From positions 1 through 64,000 of the forward strand of contig KN834874.1 in NCBI GenBank assembly GCA_000827265.1: a stretch of DNA of 64,000 bases, given 5' to 3'. The stretch's first letter is position 1; each line of letters opens with the position of its first letter. Positions 10,201 to 22,509 of the stretch are shown here, one piece after another. A program made the translations under genes and the position numbers. Source of the stretch: Collybiopsis luxurians FD-317 M1. Taxonomy: Eukaryota > Basidiomycota > Agaricomycetes > Agaricales > Omphalotaceae. The notes beneath the pieces were generated by a model that made no database searches, was not told the DNA's origin, and saw only the letters and a list, made by a program, of their open reading frames with translations.

Positions 10201-13200
10201 TCGCGAGATTTACCTATTACAGAGGTTAGCATGGACCAATGATGGCGGCATAGCGAACGTCTACGTACTGGGATCTCTTTCACTTTATTTGCAGTCAAGT
10301 AATCCATACTGCCCCCGGCAATCCAGACTTGGAGACAATTGCGCCAGTACCTGTTTCTTGAAACCATGTCATGCCGCCGTAAGTACCAAGGCAGGTTTTG
10401 ACAAGAATTTCGTGACTTCGAGCATAAGAGCTGGAGGAAAGGAGGAAAGAAACGAAGCGATGCGGGTCCGCAAGACAGCATTTTCTCGTCGAGGTACGGG
10501 GACTCTAGCCCCAGCAACTATCTTCGAGGGTGACCTGGGCACCAGACGAACTGAAAAAAGCCAGTCGAATCGAGTGAAGTGGTCATTGACGCGTTGAATA
10601 CTAAACCTGGTAATAGCTGAATACTATTCAATCCGAGACCTGTGAGTATCGCTCTACTCACTGTGGCTGCATACTGGCGACTAGCGCTAGCCTGGCCAAG
10701 TACTAGTTGAGTAGTCCGTCAAGCTACCGTCAAAAATTGATCAAGAGCAGCGGATGAGCGGCGATGAGTGACGCCGCTTGATAGGCGCCCATACTCTTTG
10801 CCCTTCACGCTCATCGCCGCCGTCATGCCTCAGGCCTCAGCATTCGCGTTATCTCAAACGTCCACCTACCAACCCAGCGATATTCTTCCGCTCACTGGCT
10901 GCCCACTCGCACCGGGCCAAGTCTCACGCAGCTACTCAGTACTCAGGATTTAGCACTATGCTTTTCCAGGACTCTGCTTCCTCCCTTCTCTTCCTTCCTT
11001 TCCTATTTCGACGAAGGAGTTATGCCTCCTCTAACATCGGACACGTAACTGGAACTTGACCAACAAACGCGATATCGTCAACGTTGAAACATGGCCACCA
11101 TAACCTCGCCATTACCTCTGGTCTAGAAACTTCGTCTCGATCATTTTATAGGCATTCTTTGCAAACTTTGGGTGAGCAATATCCCGCTGAAAGGTAAGTT
11201 GTTCTCTCAAAGTTCTATCTTCCGATATCAAATATTCAACTTTTGCTGCAGTTCGAATATTCTTCCATTTTTTTTGTGGTATGAGATTCGTGATCAAATG
11301 ACGCGAACATCTCTGGTCGCACCTACTCTTGTCGTTTGGAAAATGCTCTGGTACATGTCAGTACATGGCCCAGGTTTCGTTTGTGCCATCTGTAGCTCTT
11401 CCCCATAGCTCACCCACGTCCATTTGGTCAAAATAGGTTCGTTCCTCTATTTTACTGTCTCGGGGGTGCTTGGCTCTGCTTTTCATCTCTTCGCTATACT
11501 CGAGCTTCATTCAGTTCAGTGTCTTTCCGTCATATATCCATAGTACGTCGTCACCCTTCTGCAGTAGTAGAACTTATTTGAGAATCTGTATACCAGTGCC
11601 CTTCCCGTGCCATTGCAACGAACGACTGGTTACGTTTTTGTCAATCAACCTTGTAATCAACGCTCTGCAAGCTCATCCCGATGTATAGGTATTACAGCAA
11701 CCCGTAACAGATCCAGCTTCCTGGTCCCTTGGACAACGGCTAAAAGAAGAAATGGGGAAGGGATCCATCGAAAAGTAGGACAAGAAAAAGACGACGGAAT
11801 AGAAGAGTGAGTAATGAGCCATCTTTATCGAAGAGTTTTTACGAAATAACTCATCTCATAGCGGCCGACATTTACCCGAGAGCATAACTGCCTTAATCAA
11901 CACTACAGTTGATTCTCGAAGAAATCTGACTCTTTATCTGCTCTCAATTTCTCTCCAACGCTCCGCAACTTATGACCATGGACTAGAACAAACCCGTGGT
12001 CCAGAGTGTGCACAGACAGCGTACAAAGAGAAACGAATTCCCGTGTAGGACGAATGAAAAAAAAGCTTCTCAAAACTTTCGATTCGAGATGCCACCTTGG
12101 GCTTTCAGGCCAGACCTCATCTCAAATAGATACATCACCCCCACCGACCCTCGACCACCTTCGGGTGCCCCGAGCTCTGGCATGTTTTCGGTCATTACAC
12201 CAAGGGCTATAATTGGCCTCCCTGTAACCTCCGGCCCATTTCAAAGTCCTTGATGAAATTCCTCCCTCTTCTAGAGAGAGAAATGAGCGACGGAAGAGAA
12301 GAGTGAGTATCGAGCCTTTGCTATTGCTAGCGAAAGGTCCTAACGAAATCCTCTTACTGAATAGTGGTCGACATCAGGCCGAGAGCACCACTGCGTTATG
12401 AACACCGCAATTGATTTATTGAAGAAACCCGACTCTGTATCAATCTATAACCTTCGCGTCATTCCAATCTCGCTCGAATGCTGTGCCTCACTGTATGGGT
12501 ATGAACTCGAAGAAACTCGAGGTCCAGAGCGTGCACAGACAGCGTACGAGGAAGAACGAGTCTCTGTCGAAGACGAATGAATAAAAGGGCCGAGACTGTC
12601 TAAGAACAACGAAGTCAAAGAACAACGAAAGTCAAAGAAGGAGAGGAAACTTCTACCGGTTCACATCACTCGGAAACTACGAAACAAAATAGGTATTCCA
12701 TCCCCGCCTACCCCGGAGCCCCTGGCTCTGGTACGTTTCTGAACACTACGCCAGAGGCTATAAGTAGCCTCCCAATAACCTCATGCCTATTTCTAAATCC
12801 CCTCGCACTCACTGTCGACGAAATCGCTCCACTGTTTCCACTCCTTTAACATCCACTCTAATACCCGGGTCTGGAGGTTCTCCAGCACCGGGAACCGAGA
12901 ATCTTCTCCCCTCAACGGGTGGGGACGACAGTTGAAGGGCGGCGATACGCACCAGAGACAGGCTATCGGGGCCCTAGGCAAGAGCCTTGCGATGCTCAGC
13001 TCGTCAAGGGAGACAGAATGGAATTGAATTTGGGACAGTCAAAACAAGGGACTAAACGGAGGCAGGCGGGAGGTGATCATTGGTATTTGGATTTCTTTCT
13101 TGATAAGGATTTAGAAGGGTGATTAATGGTGATTTCGTGGACAGTTGTATACGTAACGAAGATTCATTATTCTAGTACCGTTTCATGGTATTTTTGTATC

Positions 13201-14540
13201 AAATCGTACACTTTTCGTCAAACTTTACGCTCGGCTCTAGCTGGAGCGAGTTGCTCTAACGTTGTTTTTGTGGAATACGCATTCTTGTCGATTTCCGGCT
13301 ATGGTGGTTCGCATGCGTTGATTTCTCTTTCTCGGCTAAGAGAGGCTCACGACGATCATGGTCAAGTACTGGCTTCAAGCCCCATGTATCAACGAGTCTT
13401 TTTTACAACGCCGTTCTTGACGGGGCTGATTTTGCACGGCCACAGAACCGAACTGCGATCTAGTTCGCGCGCTAATCTTTGGGAGCTGACACATCGCCTG
13501 TCAGTCAAAAAGGAGCCAGTGACAGTGACCACTGACCAGCGTCAAAATATTTGAAATTGAAGTAACCGTCTTTTTCCTATATTGACTAAATTCTTTGCCT
13601 TGCTTATAGAAATATGAATCCGCCAACCAGTTTCGACTCCCAAGATCGCCTACAGATCGTGCTGCAGATTTGCACCCAAACAATACGCACACGCTGAAGA
13701 GGCATGCTCGTGTTGTCTCAAAATTAAAATTAGGGTGGGTGAGACGCGCTAGAGTTGGCGACATGCCCAAGGGTACATCACAAATAGGCGGCATTTCTCA
13801 AATTCCTGTCGGCGCGTGTGCGCTGAGGCCATAATTGACTTCTTTGGAACTGCTGTATGCTTTGAATGAGGCGGGATATGTCTCTTCTAGGTTCTAATCT
13901 TCTTCGGATTCACGCACGGTAGAAACAAGGAAAGAGAGCGTGAGCGGGTTGAACGTTAAATGCATGTCATCACCAGCGTTTATTATTTTCAAGCCCGAGG
14001 TTGACTCGGACCTGAGCCTGGATGATGCACGGTTTGCTTGGTGAACCGATGGTATCGTGGTCGGGTTCGCATCGTTCAGTCCGGGGCCTGAACTCATGCT
14101 TTCCATGCTCGAACCTGAGCGTGGGCCGAAATTTCTTACTGCTTCGGTAAATGGTGCTGTATGCTATTCTTAAAAAAACTGTACGGCCTGCTCAACAGCT
14201 TTTTAATCTCTCAGCCAGTCGTAGGAATATCGCATGCATGCACGAACCGAGTCAGGAAAGGATGGTATGTAGCTCCGCCTCGAATTAAGCTCACACAATT
14301 CATCGCGGCAGATCAAAAAGATTTTGACAGCAAGAAACTTGCATTCAATCCGTGAAAGGCAAGCGCTCAATTCTACATTATTGGAGGGGCATTATTGGCC
14401 CGGGATCAAGTTTTGAAACGCTGAAAGTTATTTTTCAGGCGACAGGAATGTGTAACACGCCACAATTCTCGGTTAAGCACAAAAAAAACTTCTTTTACGA
14501 TTGTCTACTATGTCCATGCCAGTCGCATGATTAGCTGTCG
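10200..14540. repeat. Mosaic repeat R1, non-sirtuin part
   Basis: 10,140-10,420 aligns with 50,400-50,660 (TTACAGAGGTTAGCATGGAC; CAGTACCTGTT; CATGCCGCCGTAAGT). 10,765-10,960 aligns with 51,045-51,230 (AGGCGCCCATACTCTTT; TTCGCGTTATCTCAAACG). 12,700-14,300 aligns with 27,390-29,010. Most of the block has short open frames only. On the minus strand 13,380-13,330 reads LVDTWGLKPVLDHDRREPL, and 13,690-13,600 carries a GDLGSRNW...YFYK frame. Both are conserved in R2. No known protein family is recognised. Confidence 0.8.
11770..12790. repeat. Tandem duplication inside R1 (about 0.5 kb unit)
   Basis: Unit 1 (about 11,780-12,255) and unit 2 (about 12,290-12,790) share, in order: AGAGTGAGTA, CGAGAGCA, a TGATT...GAAGAAA segment, GTCCAGAGCGTGCACAGACAGCGTAC (G/T variants), a GACGAATGAA end and CCTCCC/TGTAACCTC...CCTATTT. 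R2 has the corresponding segment at about 27,000-27,500. Unit 2 keeps a 60-codon frame (12,398-12,580). Unit 1 is broken in that frame. Confidence 0.6.
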
Positions 14541-14829
14541 CTTCGTGTTGGTTGCATGGGGGCGAGACCAGGAGTTGATAGTATGCACAACGATGCTCAC
14601 TTGTCTATTGTACGCTTGAATCCTGCCCTGCTTTATCGGCCCTCGAAGCCCATACTATCCCCCCAAATTATGGCTGGCAGACCATTCTCTTTTTATTCGC
14701 GCCCTCCATCGAGACGGGTTCGAAACAAGATATCCTCCCTGTTCTCTCAGAAAAGCTTGCCGTTCCATTCCGAGAACGTGGGGAACAGACGATATTCGAA
14801 GACCAGCCATCGGTGAAAGAGGAAACCTA

Positions 14830-14885
14830 AAAATATCAATGCCAGAGAGGAGAATAACATGGCCAGAGAGAGGAGTGATATTATC
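14830..14885 (+). pseudogene. Short heptad-gene relic at the R1 border
   Basis: The sequence AATGCCAGAGAGGAGAATAAC and ATGGCCAGAGAGAGGAGTG is nearly identical to 53,762-53,800 in the heptad gene beside R3 (GTCAGAGAGGAGAATATC; ATGGCCAGAGAGAAGAG). R1 and R3 therefore share not only the repeat but also the beginning of the gene that follows it. Only two to three heptads survive here. Confidence 0.5.
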
Positions 14886-15118
14886 CGTACCCTGTATTAC
14901 GGCTGTAACCCGTACTGTACCGTGGCACAAAAAATTTGGCCGTAGTTGGCCAGATTATGGGATGACTGTACTATACATGGGAAAATTTTCCTGTACTGTA
15001 TACGATACGTACAGTGGTAGCTTGATATTGCACTGACTTTCACCTGCAGTTTAGAAACCACTAGCGTTAAATAAGGGGCAAAAGAGGAATAGCAGCTGAC
15101 ATACATTGTCCCGTGAAT

Positions 15119-15739
15119 TCAGTTACTTGCACACTCGTGGTTCCCCATAGGATGAGAAAGTAGGGTATTAGATCTTGTAGGGGAGGAGACATATTCTATG
15201 AGTAATGATTTCCCTTGGTCTGCGTGGTCGCGGAGAAAGAGATGATTGGCTTCTGAGGGAGCCGATTGTATTAGATGTAACCCAGAGGCGAAAAATGAGT
15301 CTGAGTCTGAGCGAAAAAAAACCAACTGATCGATGAAAACCTACAATTTTTATAGGAGCTCTTAATTCCAACGGAACCCGCAACTTCACCTCAGCAATAT
15401 CCGCCACGTCTCTTGCCAGAAACAAAAACTGCCTATCCTCTTCCCCTCCATCATCACTCAAATTGCACTTTTTGCGTGCCACAGCGTATATTCTAAATTC
15501 TAATCAAATTAGACTTGCTTGGAGGTGAACAGATGGTTTTTCCGGGCAGAAGAGGTTCGAAGGATGCGGCCGCATGAGCAATGATAGGCGAAGGATTTGG
15601 TCCAGAGGCCGACGGAAAATATTAGGGAGTGTAGTACAAAAAATACCAGCGAGAAAATCAAAAGAACTGACACAGCGACAGGCAAAGTTAAATTTACAAT
15701 GAAAGGATTGACATTGTCCACGTAGACAAGATCGCGCAA
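15119..15739 (-). pseudogene. Membrane-protein fragment
   Basis: The minus-strand frame from 15,739 (RDLVYVDNVNPFIVN) contains a hydrophobic run, VAVSVLLIFSLVFFVL, consistent with one membrane segment, followed by SVGLWTKSFAYH. A second frame from 15,482 (KKCNLSDDGGEEDRQFLF) and a third ending 15,119 (SDSFFASGLHLIQSAPS) are likely to belong to the same gene, but the joins are not clean splice sites. I do not recognise the family. It is probably a decayed gene. Confidence 0.35.
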
Positions 15740-15759
15740 GGAACTGAAGTCACAAAAAG

Positions 15760-16650
15760 TGACAGAAAAGGTGAGTGTAAAAGGTAAATATGAAACCGTA
15801 GGAAAATGAACAAACTATCCATAAGGATGATTCTCCATTTCATACCTAACTCATAGATATTCTCTTGCTGGAAGAACTAAATTGAACACTCCCGTGAGTC
15901 CCTTACAATCAGGCTCACATAACATGACGGGGCCAGCTGGGGAAAAAAAAATGAAAATTTTTGCAAAAAGAGCTGCAAAGTCTCACTCTTGTAATAGTAC
16001 TTAGACATAGCACAAATTTAAGCATTCACAAAGACAGCCTCATAGAACACTGAGTATAATGTAGGCATTGAATTTTGGGTTAAAATGAGTATGAAAGTCC
16101 GCAGCGATTTGGTCGGAAACTGCTTGAGCTAGGTTTCTAACAAGTTTGATCAGTCGAGCTTTAGGGGCTATATTTGTGAATACATCTGTGCCCAATGAGC
16201 ATGCTCGTGTCAGTCACTGGCTTTAAGTTTTGATGTTAAGGAAGAAAGCCATTTTGAACTTAACACAATGTTTACTATCCAGGCTCTTACAGTTCTGGAG
16301 TCAAAATTAAGGGGCTGTGTACTAGAACAAAGCAATCAGAATGTAATAGAAAAAGGGCTTTCAAAGTGTACTGTAGTTGCATACTATTTTATTGCATTTG
16401 CATTGGAATGATTTGTGCAGAATTTTCAGGTTCTTCTGTTTCAAAAAAAGAAACAGCTGTGAAAGAGCAAGTAATAAGACCAAGAAAGTTAAAGAAAAAT
16501 CAAATTAAAAAGTAAGAACAGTCATAGTGAACACTGGACATAGAGAGTACAATGAATAAAGTATGTAGTAGCACATGCAAACTGATTTTGTGGGTTGATT
16601 AGTTGTTGTATCGCTTGCTTAGACACATGGCACCATCTCGGTGTCTGGGT
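15760..16650. other. AT-rich spacer without recognisable gene
   Basis: No frame here looks protein-like. The stretch is the 3' flank of the large heptad gene and contains A- and T-rich runs only. Confidence 0.4.
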
Positions 16651-16651
16651 C

Positions 16652-19600
16652 TTATGATTTATTACGAGTCCCAAAGTTTCTTTCCCTATCCCTCCAATTC
16701 TTTTGAACACCCCGCTGACCAGGATAACTGTACCTATTTCTTTTTCCTCCCCTGGCAGTTCTCATGGGTCCAAACTTTCTGAGACCAGCTGTATGTGGAG
16801 CTAGGGTATGTGTGTGTGCTCCCTGTACTTTCCATACAAGTGAACTATGTGATCTTGGATCTGGAGCTTGAGAGAGACTACAGCCCAATTGGGAAATTTT
16901 CTCCTGCAGCTGCATTCTCCAGTCATTAATTTCCTGCTTCTCACCCTGTAGTTGTTTTTCAATGTCAGAAATCCTCCTCTCTTTCTCCATCACCTCCAGT
17001 CTCATGTTATTGGTCCTGTTCTCTTCTTCATGCAACTTCCTTTTTGAGTCAAGTATTAACTGCTCTTCCTCCATTTTCATGTCCCAGAACCTCCTTTGCT
17101 CTTCATATATTTTGTTCTCTTCTTCCCACAGCTGCATTCTCAATAGCTGGACATGATTTCTCTCTGCGTTTAGCAGATTCATCTTGACCATTATTTCCTG
17201 TTCCCTCTTTTGCACTTCTCCCTTCCTGGCCCCAAGCTCGAAGTTCTGTCGCTCCAGTTCATCTCCCATTTTCCTGAGCCACCCCTCCCAGGAATTTTTG
17301 CTTGTCTCTAGCTCATTCCTTTGAGCAACAATGTCAGCACTTTTGTCCACAAGTGATTTCTGACACTCCCGAATCTTCATTTCCCTCGCATCTGCCTGTC
17401 TCTTTCTTTTAGCTGCATCTTTTTCCAGTTCTACTTGAGACTGAATTGCCTCTTCCTCTCGGGCTTTGACACTCTCCTCTCTGAAATTGATACTTTTCTC
17501 CCTGGAAGCAAACCTTTCCTCCCTCTCTGCAGCACTTTCCTCCCTCCCTACAATGCCCTCTCCCTTGTCCGTAACTTGTCCTTCTGTAATTATGATGATT
17601 TCCTCTCTAGACATTTCTTTGAAATTGGGACACTCTCCCTTTGCCATCACACACTCTTTTCTGGCTTCAATACCCTCCGCTCTGGTATAAAGTTTCTCCG
17701 CTGTTGCCATGACACTCTCCTCTCTGGCTGCAATACTCTCTTCTCTGATAGTGAGACTCTGCTCTCTGGCAATAAACTGTTCTTGAGCCATGACAGCATC
17801 ATCCTTTGTCATTGCACTCCCTTCCTTGGTTGCAGTCTTTTTTTCATTGGCCAAGACAGTCTTCTGTTTGATATTGAGACAATCCTGTTTTGCAATAACA
17901 GTCTCCTCTTGGGTGATGAGACTCTTCCTCTTCTCCATAACTCTCTCCTCCCTGGCAACAAGCTGTTCCTCCCAAGCTGTGCCAATATCTTCTCTGGCCA
18001 TGACACCCTCAAAATCTCTTGTCAAAATACCCTTCTCCTTAGTTGCAACCTCCTCTTCTCTGATATTGAGGCTCCAGTTGTTATCAGCAGACCATCCCTT
18101 CTGAACTGTGATAGTACCTTCCCTGGCCAAATCTCTGGTGAGAACATTCTCAGCTTTGGTGCTGAGACTCTCCTCTTTTTCCATGGAACTCCCCGCCCTT
18201 GCTAGAATATCCTCTTCGCTGGTATTGAGTCTCTCCTGTATTGTAGTGTAATTTTCCTTGGCTTTGACCCTCTTTTCTTTGGTAAAGACAGTGTCATATC
18301 TGATACTGAGACTCTCCTCTGTTGCAACAATGTCTTTCTCGGCCATGGCACTATCTTCCCTGGCCATTAACCTCTCTGCTCTGGTCCAAACAGTCGGATC
18401 TTCATAGGTGAGATTCTTTTCCTTTGCCATTATACTTCTCTCTTGGACAGCAAATTGATCCTCTTGAACCATGATGATATTTTCCTTGGACATGCCAGCC
18501 TCTTCCCTAGCTTCAATCCTTGGTTCTCTGGTCACAGCAATATTTGCTTTGGCATTGAGATTCCCCTCCTGAACCAGTAAACTCTCCTCCCTGGCTCTAA
18601 CGTTATCCTCTCTGGTCTTGAGACTCTGTTCTCTGGCAGAAAACTGTTCTTCCCAAGTTGTAATGTCATTTTCTTTGGCCTTGATACCCTCCTCCCTGGC
18701 CAAAATGCTCTTCTCCTTGATTTCAACCTTCTCTTCTCTGATTATGAGAGTTCTCTCTCTGGCCACAACAGTTTCCTCTTTGGTATTGAGACACTTTTCC
18801 TTTGCAATGATACTCTCCTCTCTGGTTGCAATGCTCTCCTCTTGGGTAAGCAACCACTTATCCCTAGCAACAGCAATATCTTCTTTACCAGTGACCCTCT
18901 CTTCCCTTGCTTTGGCACTGTCCTCCCTGGCCATAATTTTCTCCTCCTTGGCCACAACACTCTTTTCTCTGGCAACAATTGTCTCCTCTTTGGTATTGAG
19001 AATCTGCTCCTTTGCCACAACACTCTGCTCTCTGGCTCCAATGTTCTTTTCTCTGGCAGCAAACCTTCCCTCCCTGACTGCAACACTTTTCTCCTTGGCC
19101 ACAGCTTTCTCTTCTCTGGCTGTGATACTGACCTCCTTGGCCATCAATCTCTCTTCTCTCATATTGAGAGATTCTTCTCCAGTCGTGCCCTTCTCTACTA
19201 CATTGCCAGTCCTTTGATCTATCTCCCCCTTTCCTTGCCGGACTTCACTAAGTCCTCCTTTAGTGCTAAGTTCTGGAATCTCTTCTGGTCTGCAGATTCG
19301 CCTTTGCATTTCTTCAATGACTTTTTCTCTCTTTTCTAGTTCAGCTTTGCAAGTGTCAAGCTGGTTTTCAACCTCTTTTTGGCTTCTGTAGAGAACTTGA
19401 TGTAGTTGTTCCTGTAAAAGTTCTGTGAGTACTACAAGTGTACTTATGTCCCACTAGGCTCTCACCAGATTGACCTGCTCCAGTTTGGTCAATTCCCTGA
19501 AATTTTCATCCATCAGGCGCTCCCTCGTATTTATTTGATCCCGGGTTTGTTGAAGCTGTTGTTCGCGACTCTGAATATCAGCTTCGCGACGCGCAACGTC

Positions 19601-20211
19601 CCACTCTCGCGCTTGAAGGCAGCCTTCTCTTTCATCGAAGAATCCAATCTTGCGGAGAAAGGATCATCAACAGCTCTCGGATGCGCATGAACAATCGAAT
19701 ACTACCCACCACTGCATCTACATCAATCTGGTCCGCGGTTGGGTCACCTTTGGTTCCATCAATTGCCTCATTTTCTTGCCCTGCGGATAGTACCTTCAAG
19801 ATGAGTCCCTCTTGATCTGAAAAGGTAACGCACCATGGATCTCGAGGTACCATATGGGAAGTGGATCTAGAAATTCATAATTGATTCACAAACGAGAAAA
19901 ATAGCTTATACATTCAACCTACCCAGCGACACACGTATAATGCGAGGCGGTGGGGGATTCCAACTCCTTTCCATCTGGTTAAATCTCGATAGCTCTGTTT
20001 GCAGATATTGTTTGACATGCTCAGAGACAACTCGGTGAATCTCGTCACATCTTTTTGCAAAAGCCTCCTGTAATTTCTGTCGCTCTTGTCTGTTCTGTTC
20101 CGCTCCCTCGGGCCATTCAGAGTATGGCGGGGGCTGAGGGTTGAGGATTTCGGGATGGAGAAGATCTTGTCTCCAACTCACGGTTACGTTTGGGTTCCAT
20201 ATTCTAGACAT
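16652..20211 (-). CDS. Giant heptad-repeat helical protein
   Basis: The last exon (19,309-16,652 and a little upstream) encodes about 885 residues. Roughly residues 50-630 are some 80 seven-residue units of the form (R/K)-E-E-x-(V/I/L)-x-A, such as REKSVVA and KEESIAT, encoded by 21-base repeats. A charged coiled-coil region follows (EKRKRQADAREMK; RRISDIEKQLQGEK), then a tail SQLGCSLSQAPDPRS ending in a basic segment. Upstream exons are inferred: MSRIWNPNVTVSWRQ from 20,211, then LKVLSAGQENEAIDG, then EADIQSREQQLQQ ending ...QVNL at GTGAGA. The junction near 19,430 does not splice in frame as read (one base short against the 23.25 kb paralogue). The 5' model is therefore tentative. The function is unknown. 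A long cytoplasmic rod or scaffold is likely. Confidence 0.75.
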
Positions 20212-20216
20212 TGGGC

Positions 20217-20462
20217 AGCAATAAGAGAGGACGATGTTTCGAGGGTAGGTTATAAAAGTCCTCGGGGCTTGTGCGTGGGTGTAGTAAATTGACGATGCAC
20301 GACTGTTTGATAAGCACCTCATGTACATACCATGCAACTAACATGAGGCGGCAATAAGAGAGTATAGAAGTCCTCGAGGCTTGTACGTGGGCGTAGTAAA
20401 TTGATGACGCACGACTGTTCGATAAGCACCTCATGTACATACCATGCCACTAACACGAAGCG
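20217..20462. repeat. Tandem promoter duplication upstream of the giant heptad gene
   Basis: A unit of about 115-125 bases occurs twice (about 20,217-20,345 and 20,347-20,462). It contains GGCAATAAGAGAG, AAGTCCTCGGGGCTTGT, GTAGTAAATTGA, GCACGACTGTT and AGCACCTCATGTACATACC, and ends CCATGCAACTAACATGAGG or CCATGCCACTAACACGAAG. It lies just upstream of the proposed minus-strand start at 20,211. The end motif also occurs upstream of the ANK-WD40-heptad gene (46,116-46,134, CCATGCAACTAACACGAGG). Confidence 0.7.
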
Positions 20463-20598
20463 ACCATTACACGATGAACATGAATGCTGCCTGACATTCC
20501 TTTAAAATTGTATTGATTCCGAGCCGGCTTCTAAAGGCTCGGCGGGATCAGGATCACATGCACATCTTCAAGAACTACCTCATCGATGCATAACATGG

Positions 20599-21362
20599 AT
20601 GGCTCTGGCCACTAGCAATCAGCTACGACAAAATGGATACTGCTCGTGGCTCATGGATATAGACTGGCTGATCCGTAATCTTCCTAACAGCACTCAGCTC
20701 TGTGACATCACACCTGCGGTGTTACACGGCCTTTTCAAATGCGTTCGGTCCCTGGCTCTCCAGAACCTTCAATCGAACATCCAACACTTCTATCGACTTC
20801 GCTTACTGAAAGACCGACGGGAGCTGGCTGAGGATGGCTCCTTTTCGTACAAAATCACTGCAGTTCGTCACTATCTCACCAACGTGAAAAACGGTCGTCA
20901 TCACCTCACGCCCACTCGATTGCTATGCGGCGCGCTCTCCCCGCCTACCTTTCGAGCTTCCCCCGGAAAACCATTATTTGATGATGGTCCTTCAAGTCGC
21001 TCATATTCTTACCGGCTCTGCGGCGCTCCGTTCGAAACTGTGGAGCATGCTCTTTTTCAATGTATGGGTCAGCATCTCTTACACACCTTCGTGTCAACTT
21101 TGCATGTCGATGGCGGGTTTTGTGCTGGAACTAAAACATCAGCAAATCTTCTCGAATGAACAGGCACTTTTCTATCTGAAAAAGTGCGTCTTTCATTGGG
21201 CCGCCGGGCCGAGGACTGCAAAATATATTCATGAGGCGGTAATTGTTTGGAATGAAAGGATTAGAGCCATGGAGCCGGATTACGGTACAGACAGTCAGAT
21301 ATGGACAGTTTTTAATTCCCTATACCTCCTGCTCCCTAGTCACATCGAACATGGATGTATCT
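20599..21362 (+). pseudogene. LINE-type retroelement C-terminal relic
   Basis: The frame from 20,599 reads YCSWLMDIDWLIRNLPN ... RLCGAPFETVEHALFQC. The Cys-x2-Cys...E-x-x-E-H-x-L-x-x-C pattern is the zinc-binding C-terminal module found after reverse transcriptase and RNase H in many fungal non-LTR elements. The coding then shifts frame near 21,150 and continues as FSNEQALFYLKKCVFHW to a stop at 21,362. No reverse transcriptase is visible upstream, so this is a 5'-truncated, frameshifted copy, as usual for LINE insertions. Confidence 0.6.
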
Positions 21363-21369
21363 AGGCTTG

Positions 21370-22500
21370 CTAACATCTCTGCTATGGCCACGGCAGTCTA
21401 CCAGGTGATAACTCTGTGGTTGTAGTACGAGACCGGCGGCTTCCTTTATGGGGCCGTGTATATGATTATTATTCTATCAAACAGAACTGAAACACCCAAT
21501 CAAATACATTGGAAAATTTACAGTACCTGGGTACGCAGAGACTGTCAAAAATGTGTTTGCTTTCTGTTTCTAGCGTGCTGCTTCTGGAGTTTTCGTGGTG
21601 CAGGTACGACTTATCCTTTAAGTTCACCTTCGATCATCTCGCTCTTGTCGGCAGGCCAATCCAAGTCGAACTCAAGTATCTAGAACTTCCATGGCAAGAT
21701 TATCGCGCTTATTCCTGGCGATTGTCTTGGTCCCAGATGTCACCTTTATTGTCATAGATGCCGTCGAACGTCTTTAGAAAGAGGTGATCACTGTCACATT
21801 CCCAGGGTTCTAACGACCTGACTCTGATGTGCGTCGCTCCTTCATCTCCTGCCAGATGCTCCGAAGCGGACATTCTGCGAGGTGGCATTGTGTTTTGCAG
21901 TTCTTGCGTAGCCTGAAAGTCTGTGAGTTGCATCTTTCTTTCTCTGATTTTTTTCCCTTCTTCTCCAGACAAACTGACTTTGTTGAATCCCGGAATATCC
22001 ATTGATTACCCAATGTGATGCTGTTAAATTTGCTTCAACTCCCCTTTTCTCACTCATTTATACGATGCTGAGTCAGGTGGCTCACCGACTATCTCTATAG
22101 GAAGGTTGAAAATGAAATTCGGAAAATTCCTTCAGGGTTGAGCTGCAGGGAAAAGTATGCAGAGGATGTGGTGTTTTCCTTCGTTTCGTTTTTGAATCAT
22201 CGACTAATGAAATGTATTCAGTCATTTGCTTTGAAGACACATTGGATCTTATCGTCATATATTTAATGAACCGGTTCGGAATCAGGTACTAAATCCATCA
22301 AGTTCGTCTTGAAAAAGTTGACATGTCACGCGTTTTTACAAGTCAAGCAGGGTTTACCTCAACTCTACTCATGTTTATCGCATGGGTGCATGGTACAAGA
22401 GTTATAGCAGTTGCAATGCATGCTCTTTTTTTTCGCTCGGCCTTTGCATGCTTAAATTTCGAGCTTCTTCACAACGCCTGCGTTACAAATCTATCTTATC
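21370..22500. other. Spacer with no assignable gene
   Basis: A minus-strand frame of 97 codons at 22,002-21,709 (DIPGFNKVSLSGEEG ... RVRSLEPWECDSDHLF) reads like protein but matches no family I know. The rest shows nothing convincing. Confidence 0.3.
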
Positions 22501-22509
22501 CGTTGTTCT

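Noticed and set aside
16652..19309. CRISPR-like or satellite array from regular 21-base repeats
   Set aside because: The units are diverged, contiguous without spacers and keep one reading frame over 885 codons. It is a coding repeat.
17435..19339. Long plus-strand frames over the giant heptad gene
   Set aside because: They are mirror frames produced by the 21-base periodicity (repeated SLATTLSSL-type sequence). The minus-strand frame is longer, has homologous introns and shares domains with paralogues.
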